From an uncultured Hymenobacter sp. (GTDB lineage: Bacteria; Bacteroidota; Bacteroidia; Cytophagales; Hymenobacteraceae), in contig CAJYPK010000011.1 in assembly GCA_913776615.1 (NCBI GenBank), forward strand, positions 18,014 to 82,013: 64,000 bases of DNA. Reading direction: 5' to 3'. Below are positions 16,738 to 25,248 of this stretch, one piece after another; positions within the stretch are counted from its first letter, which is position 1; every line of letters begins with the position of its first letter. The notes beneath the pieces are model-generated. The model searched no databases. It had not been told where the DNA came from and saw nothing but the letters and a program-made list of their open reading frames with translations. Both the position numbers and the translations under genes were made by a program.

Positions 16738-18541
16738 CGTTCTCCTTTCCCCCACCCCCGCCGCGCTGGCCGGGCCGACCATCCTGCCCACCCACTGGCG
16801 CACCGCCACCCGCGCCTTTCTCGCCAAGGCCCTCGCCGAGTTGCTGCACGAGCGCCTGCTTACGCCCACGCCGCTGGTCGAAATTGGGGAGGAAACTGAG
16901 TTTGAATTAGCAACCGACTCGCCGGGCGTGACCTACCGCTTCCGGGCCGCCGCCCGGGCCCTGGACTACTGGCGCGTGGCCCCGGCCTCCATTCGTCGGC
17001 TGGCCCCGGGCGGCGAAACGCCGCTCGATGCGCTCCGGTTTTTCCGCGAGTTGCAGCACCAGCTGGGCACCTCAACGTTCACCCTGGCGCACTACCTGGA
17101 GGAAGTCAACCACACCGTGTACGCCGACGCCTTTATTCAAGCCAAGGGCCGGCCCGCCGCCGCCGAGCTAGCCACGGCTGATTACCAAACCATTGAGCAC
17201 GCGATGGAAGGCCACCCCTGGCTACTCATCAATAAGGGCCGCCTGGGCTTCTCGGTGCGCGACCACCACCGCTATGCCCCCGAGGCCGACCCGAGCCTGC
17301 GCCTGTTCTGGCTGGCCGTGCACCACGAGCGCGCCACCTTCGTGAGCTTGCCGGGCCTCGACTATGCCACTCACATCGCCGCCGAGCTGCCCGCCGCCGA
17401 GCTGGCGGGCTTCCTAGAACAGCTGGCCGAGCTAGGCCTGAATCCCGCCACCTACTACCTGCTGCCCGTGCACGAGTGGCAGTGGCAGCACAAGCTGGCC
17501 GTGCTGCTGGCCGCCGACCAGACCGACAACTTCGTGGTGCCCCTGGGCTACGGGCAAGAAGAATACCGGCCCCAGCAGTCCATTCGCACGCTCTACAACG
17601 CGGCCCGGCCCGGGGCGTGCTACGTCAAAACGGCGCTTTCCATCCTCAACACCGGCCTCATTCGGGGGTTAAATCCCGACCGCCTGGCCGTGACGCCGCC
17701 CATCACCCACTGGCTGCTAACCCTGCTGGCCCCCGATACCTACCTGCGCCGCTGCGGCTTCGGGCTGCTGGGCGAGGTAGCCACGCTGGCTTACCGCCAC
17801 CCGCAGTTCAACCAGCTTAGCGGCGCGCCCTACCAGTACCACGAGTTTCTGGGGGCCATCTGGCGGCAGTCGGCGGTCCCGCTGCTGGCTCCCGGCGAGC
17901 AGCTCTGCACGATGGCCGCCCTGCTCTACGTCGACGACGCGGGCGAGTCGTTCGTAGGTGCCTGCGTGGCCCGCTCGGGTCTTACGCCCCGCGCCTGGCT
18001 GGCTACCTACCTCGACGCCTATTTCCGGCCCCTGCTGCACTGCTTCTACGCCCACGAGCTGTTCTTCGTGCCCCACGGCGAAAATACCCTGCTCGTACTC
18101 ACCGAGGGCGTACCGCACCGCGTCATTCTCAAGGACTTTGCCGAGGAAGTGCAGGTAACGCCCGCCCACTACCACCGCCTGCCGACTGCCCTCCGCGAGG
18201 CGCTGCTGGAACTGCCCGAGGAAGACGTGACCCTGTTCATCTTCACCGATATTTTCGACGGAGTATTCCGCTATTTGTCCGACATCGCGCACACGTTCCT
18301 GGGCGTACCCGAATCGGAATTCTGGGCGCTGGTGGCCGCCGTCATTCGCGACTACCAAGCCGAGTTTCCGGCGTTGGCCGACCGCTTCGCGCGCTACGAT
18401 CTGTTCGCGCCCCGCTTTGCCCGCTTCTGCCTCAATCGGCTGCGGCTGCTCACCTACGGCTACGCCGAGCTGGCCACCCCGCCCGCCGTGCCTGCCCTGC
18501 ACGGCGAGCTCCTCAATCCCGTCGCCCCCCACCGCCCGTGA
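16727..18541 (+). CDS. IucA/IucC family siderophore synthetase
   Basis: 604 residues. This is the second NIS synthetase of the operon, expected to perform the second amide-forming step on the citrate intermediate made by the first. Family motifs: EGHPWLLINKGRLGFSV near residue 161, LLPVHEWQWQHKL, QQSIRTLYNAA, LSILNTGLIRGLN, and HGENTLLVLTEGVPHRVILKDF for ATP and substrate binding. Full length for the family and no acetyltransferase domain. ATG 16727 lies inside the end of the MFS gene and its stop overlaps the GTG of the next gene, so the operon is translationally coupled. Confidence 0.92.
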   Translation: MLPDVLLSPTPAALAGPTILPTHWRTATRAFLAKALAELLHERLLTPTPLVEIGEETEFELATDSPGVTYRFRAAARALDYWRVAPASIRRLAPGGETPLDALRFFRELQHQLGTSTFTLAHYLEEVNHTVYADAFIQAKGRPAAAELATADYQTIEHAMEGHPWLLINKGRLGFSVRDHHRYAPEADPSLRLFWLAVHHERATFVSLPGLDYATHIAAELPAAELAGFLEQLAELGLNPATYYLLPVHEWQWQHKLAVLLAADQTDNFVVPLGYGQEEYRPQQSIRTLYNAARPGACYVKTALSILNTGLIRGLNPDRLAVTPPITHWLLTLLAPDTYLRRCGFGLLGEVATLAYRHPQFNQLSGAPYQYHEFLGAIWRQSAVPLLAPGEQLCTMAALLYVDDAGESFVGACVARSGLTPRAWLATYLDAYFRPLLHCFYAHELFFVPHGENTLLVLTEGVPHRVILKDFAEEVQVTPAHYHRLPTALREALLELPEEDVTLFIFTDIFDGVFRYLSDIAHTFLGVPESEFWALVAAVIRDYQAEFPALADRFARYDLFAPRFARFCLNRLRLLTYGYAELATPPAVPALHGELLNPVAPHRP

Positions 18542-19650
18542 GCGCTACCCTGACGCCTCCAGTCCCGGCCACCGCGCGCCCCGCCGTAGCCCGCCCCCGC
18601 TTACCCGAAATCGACGCCCTCCGGGGCCTGAGCGTGGGGATGATGATCGTGGTCCACACGCTGTTGTACTTCGCCACGGCCGAAACCCAGCGCCGCGGGC
18701 TGGGGCACGTCATCCTGGTGCTGGGCAAGGCCACGGCCACCTTCGTGGTGTGCCTGGGCATATCGTTCCCGCTGTCGCGACGGCGGGCCACGGGGGCAGC
18801 TCTGCGCCGCGGCCTGCGCCTGCTGGCCTACGGCTACGCCCTCAACTTTGCCAAGTTTATCGTGCCCCTGTACGTGTTCCGCACCCTGCCCGCCGCCTTG
18901 CTGATCGAGCTGGGCCTGCGCCCCGGCGATCCGGCCAACCTCCCGTTTTTGCTGTTGCTGGGCGATATTCTGCACCTGGCCGGGTTGAGCACCATCGTGC
19001 TGGCTGGGTTGCGCTACCTGCGGGGCGGGCGGCTGGCGGCCCTCGGGCTGGCGGCCGCGGTGGCACTGGCCGCGCCCCTGCTGTGGGGCCTGCGCCCCGC
19101 CGACCCGGCCGCCGCGTATTGCAGCGACTTGCTGTGGGGCGCTACCTATACCGTGTTTTTTCCGCTGTTTCCGTGGCTGGCCTACGCCTTGGTCGGCTAC
19201 GCGCTGGGCGCGGCCTACCAGCGGTGGGGCAGCCAGCCCCGCACTTTCTACGCCTGGGTGGGCGGGGGCGGCCTGCTGGCGTTAGGGCTGGGCCTGCTGC
19301 TGGGGCGGGCCTACCCGACGGCTTGGCAGGGCGTCGATTTTTACCGCACCGGCCCGGCCGGTGTTCTCGCCCTGAGCGGACTCACGAGCTTGTTGGTCGC
19401 AGTTTTCCGGATGGTGGCGCGGCACTGGCCGGCCGGGCTATTGCGCGGCCTCACGTTCCTGAGTCGCCACGTCACTTCACTATACGCCCTGTCGTGGGTC
19501 GCTATTTACTGGAATCTCGGCTGGCTGGGCTTTTTGCGCTACGCGCAGGGCTGGCAACTGACGCTGCTGGTGGCGTACATCTTCGGCCTTACCTTGCTGG
19601 CCCACTGGCTGTATCGGCGGCTGGCCGCCCGGCTGAGCGAAGCGGGGTGA
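18538..19650 (+). CDS. HGSNAT/DUF1624-like membrane acyltransferase
   Basis: 370 residues, GTG start overlapping the previous stop (GTGA). About ten membrane segments are visible. The N-terminus PEIDALRGLSVGMMIVVHTLLYF is the signature of the heparan-alpha-glucosaminide N-acetyltransferase/DUF1624 and related acyltransferase families, with a conserved Asp-Ala-x-Arg-Gly and a membrane His. Such proteins transfer acetyl groups across or at the inner membrane. Its tight coupling to siderophore genes suggests late acylation of the siderophore or a role in its handling; this is inference. No T-run terminator is seen directly after it. Confidence 0.75.
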   Translation: MSATLTPPVPATARPAVARPRLPEIDALRGLSVGMMIVVHTLLYFATAETQRRGLGHVILVLGKATATFVVCLGISFPLSRRRATGAALRRGLRLLAYGYALNFAKFIVPLYVFRTLPAALLIELGLRPGDPANLPFLLLLGDILHLAGLSTIVLAGLRYLRGGRLAALGLAAAVALAAPLLWGLRPADPAAAYCSDLLWGATYTVFFPLFPWLAYALVGYALGAAYQRWGSQPRTFYAWVGGGGLLALGLGLLLGRAYPTAWQGVDFYRTGPAGVLALSGLTSLLVAVFRMVARHWPAGLLRGLTFLSRHVTSLYALSWVAIYWNLGWLGFLRYAQGWQLTLLVAYIFGLTLLAHWLYRRLAARLSEAG

Positions 19651-19803
19651 GCAGGCTAACCGTACGGGCGCGCCAGTTGCGTGCCTGTCCGCACAAGCTC
19701 CGCGGACTATGCCGCCAGCGCGGTCCGCAGCTGCTGCGGCTTTCGGCAACTATCGCCGGCTGTTGCAGCAGCGTTCACTGCCCTGTGCAAGGCAGCAACC
19801 AGC

Positions 19804-20016
19804 TCAGTTACCGCCCGTTGCTGGCTCAAAATGACCCCGCGGGGCCGCCTGCTCAGCGGCCAGCGGGCGAATTGACTGCGTATTACTGGGCGTGGCCTGG
19901 GTCAGGGCCGCGGCCATGCCGCACAGCAGGCCCACGATGCCCAAAACGGGCCACAGCTGCCGCGTAGGCGGCGAAAAGTCGGAGGCGGGAAAGGGAGATA
20001 CCGTGAAGAAAACCAT
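19804..20016 (-). CDS. small single-pass membrane protein, doubtful
   Basis: A 70-residue frame on the minus strand with one hydrophobic segment (LWPVLGIVGLLCGMAAALT) near residues 21-39 and a polar tail. It is the only plausible gene in the 19651-20304 gap. No family is recognised, and the codon pattern does not settle whether it is real. A short hairpin (ccgggt...acccgg) lies just upstream, near 20050-20065. Confidence 0.25.
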   Translation of the reverse strand: MVFFTVSPFPASDFSPPTRQLWPVLGIVGLLCGMAAALTQATPSNTQSIRPLAAEQAAPRGHFEPATGGN

Positions 20017-20124
20017 GGCAAACGCAACTGAGTGGTGATGTTGGCTTCGACCGGGTCCCTACCCGGCTGTGTGACTATAAAATCATCGCAACGTTATTCC
20101 TAAATCAAGGAAATTCCAAATAAA

Positions 20125-20210
20125 TTATGCTGAATGCCGGGCGGGCGCCTTATCGCTGCGGCCAAGCTGGCCAACGGAACGGTAGAGCGACTGCCCGGCA
20201 TTCAGCATAA
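20125..20210. repeat. 18-bp perfect inverted repeat, 50-bp spacer
   Basis: ttatgctgaatgccgggc at 20125-20142 has its exact complement at 20193-20210. The arms are long enough to be non-random. The spacer holds nothing recognisable. It lies downstream of the FAD oxidoreductase gene (minus strand) and downstream of the siderophore operon (plus strand), so it may be a bidirectional transcription end or a dispersed palindrome. Confidence 0.6.
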
Positions 20211-20304
20211 CGCGCTTTGTGACGGCAAGTATACTTCGGGAGTTGGTTAATTCCTAACTCCTTGCTTCGCGATATTTCGCGACCGTGGGCTCCCGGCCGG
20301 GAGC

Positions 20305-21552
20305 CTAGGAGTAGCGGTCGGGCGAGAAGGCGTCGGTGAGCACCGAGGCCTCTTTCTGGCGGAGTTGCTCGGCGAGCAGCAGCCCCGTGGCCGGGGCCAG
20401 GCTGATGCCCATCATGCCGTGGCCGGTACCAAAGTGCACATTTTGCCACCGGGCGGTGGGGCCGATGTAAGGCATCCCGTCGGGCGAGCAGGGGCGCAGG
20501 CCGCTCCAGATAGTCTCGGGCGCGGGCGGCGTGGGCGTGAAGCCGGCGTAGTAGCGCGAAATCGCCTCGTAAATACCCTGCACCCGCTTGGCATTGACGC
20601 GGTGGTCGGTATCCGTGATTTCCATGGTGCCGCCGAAGCGAACCTGCGCGCCGAAGGGCGTCACGGCGACTTTCTGCTCGGTGAGAATGGCCGGCGTGCG
20701 GATGGCCGGCTGGTTGCTTTGCATAAAGCTGTAGCCCTTGCCCGAGAGCATGGGCAGCTTCAGGCCCAGCAGGCGGGCTACCTTGCCCGACCACGCCCCG
20801 GCGCACACCACCAGTTGGTCGCAGGCAAACTCGCCCTGATTGGTGACGACGTGGGTAATGCGGCCGTTGCTGTGGGCAAAGCGCTGCACCTCGGCCTGCC
20901 CCACCAGGCGCACGCCGCGGGCCAGCAGGTGCCGCTTTAAAAAGTCGTGCAGCTTGGCCGGGTCGAGGTGGGCGTCGCCGGTGAAGTGCACGGCCCCGCG
21001 CACGTCGAGGTCGGCATCGGGCTCCAGCTCGCGTACTTCGTTGCGCGACAGCACATTGGCTGCAATGCCGTTGGCGTTGGACAGCGCGGCCATTTCCACT
21101 TCCTCGTGCTCGACGGCGGCGGTTTTGTAGAGCATCAGCAGGCCTTTTTCTTCGAGGCCGATGCCCGCTTCGGGGTACTGGCGGGCGAAGTCGAAGTACA
21201 GGCTTTTGCTGAGCAGGCTCAGGTTCTTGAGGTAGGGCAGGCTGCGGTCGACGTGCTTTTTATTGGCCGAGCGGTAAAACAGCAGGCACCACTCCACGAG
21301 GCGGCGGTCGAGGCGCGGATGAATGTAAAACGGGCTCTTGGCCGAAAACATCCACTTCACGCCCTTGCCAATCATACCCGGCGAAGCCAGTGGCACGAAG
21401 TGGCTGGGCACGATCATGCCCGCATTGCCGATCGAGCAGCCCTGCGTCAGGTCGCCCTGGTCGATGACGGTTACTTCAATGCCCGCCTCGGCCAGGTAGT
21501 AGGCGGTAAACAGCCCGACGGTTCCCCCGCCGATAATCGTTGCCTTGCTCAT
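20305..21552 (-). CDS. FAD-dependent D-amino-acid oxidoreductase (D-hydroxyproline)
   Basis: 415 residues of the DadA/DAO fold. The FAD Rossmann motif is at the N-terminus (ATIIGGGTVGLFTAYYLAEAG, GxGxxG at 8-13). The C-terminal motif RPCSPDGMPYIGPT followed by GHGMMGISLAPATG closes the FAD site. By context it oxidises cis-4-hydroxy-D-proline, made by the adjacent epimerase, to pyrroline-4-hydroxy-2-carboxylate, passing electrons to the respiratory chain or to oxygen. The gap to the epimerase gene upstream is 12 bases, so they are co-transcribed. Substrate is inferred from the gene set, not from active-site residues. Confidence 0.88.
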   Translation of the reverse strand: MSKATIIGGGTVGLFTAYYLAEAGIEVTVIDQGDLTQGCSIGNAGMIVPSHFVPLASPGMIGKGVKWMFSAKSPFYIHPRLDRRLVEWCLLFYRSANKKHVDRSLPYLKNLSLLSKSLYFDFARQYPEAGIGLEEKGLLMLYKTAAVEHEEVEMAALSNANGIAANVLSRNEVRELEPDADLDVRGAVHFTGDAHLDPAKLHDFLKRHLLARGVRLVGQAEVQRFAHSNGRITHVVTNQGEFACDQLVVCAGAWSGKVARLLGLKLPMLSGKGYSFMQSNQPAIRTPAILTEQKVAVTPFGAQVRFGGTMEITDTDHRVNAKRVQGIYEAISRYYAGFTPTPPAPETIWSGLRPCSPDGMPYIGPTARWQNVHFGTGHGMMGISLAPATGLLLAEQLRQKEASVLTDAFSPDRYS

Positions 21553-21564
21553 AACTCACTAAGC

Positions 21565-22566
21565 CTAAAGAACCTGGAACCCGTGAACGTAGGGATCCTC
21601 GTCGTCGAAGAAAATAGTATTGTGCCCCGTAATGATGGCCCAGCCCTCAATACCGGGCCGGATGGCGGGCCGGCCCGCCACTGTCGTTTCTTCCTCAATG
21701 GTCCCCGTAAACACGGAGCCGATAATACTCTCGTGCACAAACTTATCGCCGGGCTTGAGACGGCCCTGGGCGTACCACTGGGCCATGCGGGCCGAGGTGC
21801 CGGTGCCGCAGGGCGAGCGGTCGATGGCCTTGTCGCCGTAGAACACGGCATTGCGCGCCGTGGAGGTCGGGGCCAGGGTGTCGCCGGCCCACAGGATGTG
21901 CGAAAGTCCCTGAATGGTTGGGTTTTCGGGGTGCACGAACGTGTACTGCTCGTTGAGGCGCTGGCGCAGCACCCGGCTCCAGGCAATGAGCTGGTCGGCG
22001 GGGTAGGCTTGCAGCCCCTTGAAATTGGGCTGCGGGTCGACGATGGCGTAGAAGTTACCGCCGTAGGCCACGTCCACGCGCAGCGTCCCCAGGTCGGGGC
22101 ACTCCACGGCCAGCCCCTCCGAGTCGAGGTAGGCGGGCACGTTGACGAGCTTCACCGACTTCACCTTATTGCCCTCCTGCCGGTAGCTCACCAGTACGAG
22201 GCCGGCGGGCGTTTCGAGGCGCAGCTGGCCCGGTACCTTGGGCGTAATCAGGCCTTCTTCGAGGGCGATGGTCACGGTGCCGATGGTGCCGTGGCCGCAC
22301 ATGGGCAGGCAGCCGCTGGTTTCGATGTAAAGCACGGCCACGTCGTTGGCCGGGTCGTGCGGGGGATACAGGATGCTACCCGACATCATGTCGTGGCCCC
22401 GCGGCTCAAACATGAGGCCCTTGCGAATCCAGTCGTATTCCCGCAGGAAATGCTGGCGCTTTTCGCTCATGTTGGCCCCGTGCAGCACGGGGCCGCCGCC
22501 CGCTACCAGGCGCACCGGGTTGCCGCAGGTGTGCGCGTCGATGCAGAAAAAAGATTTGTGGGGCAT
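21565..22566 (-). CDS. 4-hydroxyproline 2-epimerase / proline racemase family
   Basis: 333 residues from ATG 22566. The longer frame to 22614 is rejected because those codons lie in the dispersed palindrome at 22584-22673. The enzyme inverts C2 of trans-4-hydroxy-L-proline with two Cys bases: the first in MCGHGTIG, the second in SPCGTGTSARMA; both are present, so it is an epimerase and not the Thr-containing dehydratase branch. The N-terminal FFCIDAHTCGNPVRLV is standard. It sits between the FAD oxidoreductase and the aldehyde dehydrogenase on the minus strand. The palindrome directly upstream may separate it from the dehydrogenase gene's transcript or act as an mRNA processing site. Confidence 0.92.
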   Translation of the reverse strand: MPHKSFFCIDAHTCGNPVRLVAGGGPVLHGANMSEKRQHFLREYDWIRKGLMFEPRGHDMMSGSILYPPHDPANDVAVLYIETSGCLPMCGHGTIGTVTIALEEGLITPKVPGQLRLETPAGLVLVSYRQEGNKVKSVKLVNVPAYLDSEGLAVECPDLGTLRVDVAYGGNFYAIVDPQPNFKGLQAYPADQLIAWSRVLRQRLNEQYTFVHPENPTIQGLSHILWAGDTLAPTSTARNAVFYGDKAIDRSPCGTGTSARMAQWYAQGRLKPGDKFVHESIIGSVFTGTIEEETTVAGRPAIRPGIEGWAIITGHNTIFFDDEDPYVHGFQVL

Positions 22567-22583
22567 AGGTGGGAATTTACGTT

Positions 22584-22673
22584 TGTCATTGCGAGCGCAG
22601 CGAAGCAATCGCATCAGAATGAGCCGGACAAGTGCGCCCTAGGTGCGATTGCTTCGCTGCGCTCGCAATGACA
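22584..22673. repeat. dispersed palindrome (REP-like), copy A
   Basis: Perfect 30-bp inverted arms (22584-22613 and 22644-22673) that begin tgtcattgcgagcgcagcga, with a 30-bp variable loop. The same arms occur at 29049-29130 and 45783-45865. This copy lies 18 bases upstream of the epimerase start and lacks the longer flanking repeats seen in the other two. Confidence 0.9.
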
Positions 22674-22721
22674 GACAATAAGTATAGACTAGTTGAAAAA
22701 AGCAGCTACCCCGAAAGCACG

Positions 22722-24185
22722 TTAGCTAGGTGTAAGGCTACGCTGGGTAAGCTCCGAATTGACCACTCGCCACAGACCGGTCGGGTTTTCGTCGCGCAGG
22801 GCCGGGGGCAGCAGGGCCGCCGGGGCGTCCTGGAAGGTAACGGGCCGGGCGAAGCGCTTGATGGCGTAGGTGCCCACCGAAGTGCTGCGGGGGTCGGTAG
22901 TGGCCGGGAAAGGTCCGCCGTGCGTCATAGCCGGGCTTACTTCCACGCCCGTGGGCACGCCCCCGAACAGCAATCGACCGCATTTTTCGCGCAGAGCTTC
23001 GGCCAGCGGGGCGGCGTGCGCCAGCTCGGCGGCCGTGCCCCACAGCGTGCAGGTGAGCTGCCCGTGCAGCGCCTCGACGGCGGCTTGCAGCTCGGCGGCA
23101 CTTTGATAAGTGACGACCAGGGTAAACGGCCCGAATACCTCTTGTTGCAGGGCCGCATCTTGCAGCCACTCGGCGGCGGTGGTGCGGGCCAGGCCCGGGC
23201 CGCCTTCCAACTCGTGCGGGGCGGGCTGCACCAGCGGCTGCACGGCCGAATGATTGACCACGCCCGCGAGGTGCTGGTAGTAGTTACCGGCCAGGCCGGC
23301 GTTCAGCATGGCAGCGGGGGCGGCAGCCCGGAGGGCCGCTTCCAGCTCGGTGATGAACGTGGTAGCCGCCTCGCCTTCGGGCACAAACAACAGGCCCGGA
23401 TTGGTACAAAACTGCCCCACCCCTAGCAACACCGACTGGGCCGCCTGCCGGGCCAGCGCGGCGGACTCGGCCGCCAGCCGCTCGGGCAGAATGACAATGG
23501 GATTAACACTACCCATCTCGGCGTACACCGGAATGGGCACCGGCCGCCGGGCGGCCAGGTCGAACAACGCCTTGCCACCGCCAAACGAGCCAGTGAACGC
23601 CACCGCCCGCGCCGCTGGGTGCTGCACCAGCTCGGCGCCCACCGCCGGCCCGCCTTCCACGTGCTGAAACACGCCGGCTGGCAGGCCGCATTGCGCCGCC
23701 GCCTGGGCAATGGCTCCGGCTACCAGCGCCGAGGTGCGCGGGTGGCCGGGGTGCGCCTTGTACACCACCGGGCAGCCGGCGGCCAGCGCCGCGGCCGTGT
23801 CGCCGCCCGCCGTTGAAAAGGCCAGCGGGAAATTGCTGGCCCCGAACACCACCACCGGCCCGATGGGCAGCAGCAGCCGGCGCAAATCGGGCCGGGGCAG
23901 GGGCTGACGCTCGGGCAGGGCCGTGTCGATGGTCGCCTCGGCCCAGTAGCCATCGGCTACCAGGTCGGCAAACAGGCGCAGCTGGCCCACCGTGCGCCCA
24001 CGCTCGCCGGTGAGGCGGGCCAGGGGCAGGTGGCTTTCGGCGCTGGCCGTTTGCAGCAGCTCGTCGCCCAGGGCCTCGATGGCCGTGGCGATGGCCCGGA
24101 GGAAACCAGCCCGGACGTCGCCCGGGCTGGTTTTGTAAGTTGCAAAGGCTGCCGTGGCCGCCGCAAAAACGTCGTTACTCGGCAT
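22722..24185 (-). CDS. alpha-ketoglutarate semialdehyde dehydrogenase
   Basis: 487 residues from ATG 24185, overlapping the end of the deaminase gene by 11 bases. NADP-type aldehyde dehydrogenase of the type III KGSADH group: GPVVVFGASNFPLAFS, CPVVYKAHPGHPRTSALV, VAFTGSFGGGKALFDLAARR, the catalytic Cys in GVGQFCTNPGLLFV, and EVFGPFTLVV near the end. It oxidises 2-oxoglutarate semialdehyde to 2-oxoglutarate, the last step of hydroxyproline catabolism. The second Met (residue 11 of the longest frame) was chosen because it gives the typical operon overlap and a sensible N-terminus. Confidence 0.9.
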   Translation of the reverse strand: MPSNDVFAAATAAFATYKTSPGDVRAGFLRAIATAIEALGDELLQTASAESHLPLARLTGERGRTVGQLRLFADLVADGYWAEATIDTALPERQPLPRPDLRRLLLPIGPVVVFGASNFPLAFSTAGGDTAAALAAGCPVVYKAHPGHPRTSALVAGAIAQAAAQCGLPAGVFQHVEGGPAVGAELVQHPAARAVAFTGSFGGGKALFDLAARRPVPIPVYAEMGSVNPIVILPERLAAESAALARQAAQSVLLGVGQFCTNPGLLFVPEGEAATTFITELEAALRAAAPAAMLNAGLAGNYYQHLAGVVNHSAVQPLVQPAPHELEGGPGLARTTAAEWLQDAALQQEVFGPFTLVVTYQSAAELQAAVEALHGQLTCTLWGTAAELAHAAPLAEALREKCGRLLFGGVPTGVEVSPAMTHGGPFPATTDPRSTSVGTYAIKRFARPVTFQDAPAALLPPALRDENPTGLWRVVNSELTQRSLTPS

Positions 24186-25116
24186 GGGCAACGGCCTGCG
24201 CGGGCTCGGTAGCAAACGTGGGCAGCGTGGGCCGGGTGGCGATGCCGTGCTCGATGAGGGCCGTGACGCGCTCGCGCTCCTCGCCTACCAAGGTCAGGCG
24301 CGGGGCCCGCACGTACTCGGTACCGATGCCCGCCAGCTGCTCGGCCAGCTTGATGTACTGCACCAGTTTGGGGTGAATATCCAGCTCCAGCAGGGGCAGG
24401 AACCAGCGGTAGATGGCGCGGGCCTCCTCAATACGGCCTTCCTTCACCAGGTGGAAGATGGCTACCGTTTCGCGCGGGAAGGCGCACACCAGGCCGGCTA
24501 CCCAGCCGTGCGCACCCATTACCAGGGCTTCGAGGGCCAGGGTATCGACGCCGCCCAGGATGTGCAGGCGGTCGCCGTAGCGGGTCGCCATGCGCGTCAC
24601 GTTGGAGATGTCGCGGGTCGATTCTTTCACTGCCTGAATGTTGGGGCAGGTATCGAGCAGCTCATCAAACATCTCCAACGTTACCAGGGTCTTGTAATCA
24701 ACCGGGTTGTTGTAGATCATGATGGGCAGCGGCGTGCTCTGCGCGACGGCCGTGAAGTAGGCCACCGTTTCGCGGTGGTCGGTGGGGTAGCGCATGGCCG
24801 GCAGCAACATGAGGCCCGCCGCACCAATTTCCTGGGCTTCGCGGGCGCGCTGCACGGCTTCGTGGGTCGAGCCCTCGGCAATGTTGAGCACCACGGGCAC
24901 GCGGCCCGCTACGTACTCGATGGTGCGGCGCGTGAGGTCCTGCTTCTCAGCCGTGCTCAGCACGCTCGATTCCCCCAGGGTGCCACCCAGGATGATGCCA
25001 TCGACGCCGGCCGCCAGCTGGGCATCCACGTTCAGGAAGAAGGTGTCGAAATCCAGGCTGCCATCCTGGTGAAATTTGGTCGTGAGGGCAGGAAATACGC
25101 CGTTCCAGTTAATCAT
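24175..25116 (-). CDS. DapA-family deaminase (pyrroline-4-hydroxy-2-carboxylate)
   Basis: 313 residues, a TIM-barrel class I aldolase-fold lyase. The Schiff-base Lys is in IQAVKESTRD and the helper Tyr in PIMIYNNPVDY; the N-terminal GGTLGESSVLS is the substrate loop. In this operon the likely reaction is deamination of 1-pyrroline-4-hydroxy-2-carboxylate to 2-oxoglutarate semialdehyde, feeding the next enzyme. A true lysine-biosynthetic DapA is less likely because the neighbours are all hydroxyproline genes. It is the first gene of the minus-strand operon, facing the AraC regulator across 132 bases. Confidence 0.88.
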   Translation of the reverse strand: MINWNGVFPALTTKFHQDGSLDFDTFFLNVDAQLAAGVDGIILGGTLGESSVLSTAEKQDLTRRTIEYVAGRVPVVLNIAEGSTHEAVQRAREAQEIGAAGLMLLPAMRYPTDHRETVAYFTAVAQSTPLPIMIYNNPVDYKTLVTLEMFDELLDTCPNIQAVKESTRDISNVTRMATRYGDRLHILGGVDTLALEALVMGAHGWVAGLVCAFPRETVAIFHLVKEGRIEEARAIYRWFLPLLELDIHPKLVQYIKLAEQLAGIGTEYVRAPRLTLVGEERERVTALIEHGIATRPTLPTFATEPAQAVAHAE

Positions 25117-25160
25117 GAGTGAGACTGCTTTTAGGACAAAAGTATTGGGCCTCGCCGGCG

Positions 25161-25245
25161 ATTTCTCATACCGAATTAGTGAGAAATGATACTAAATTGA
25201 CGGATATTTCGTCCCCAGCCCCATCCCGGGCCGGCTTTTAGTATC
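25161..25245. promoter_or_regulatory. dyad repeats between hydroxyproline operon and AraC gene
   Basis: Two dyads are visible in the divergent intergenic region: atttctca (25161-25168) with tgagaaat (25180-25187), and gatactaaa (25188-25196) with tttagtatc (25237-25245). They are placed as expected for operators of the AraC regulator and the operon promoter. No experimental motif is known to me for this regulator. Confidence 0.4.
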
Positions 25246-25248
25246 GTT

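Noticed and set aside
22567..22614. N-terminal extension of the epimerase (LRCARNDK...)
   Set aside because: The extra codons come from the dispersed palindrome; the family starts at the downstream ATG.
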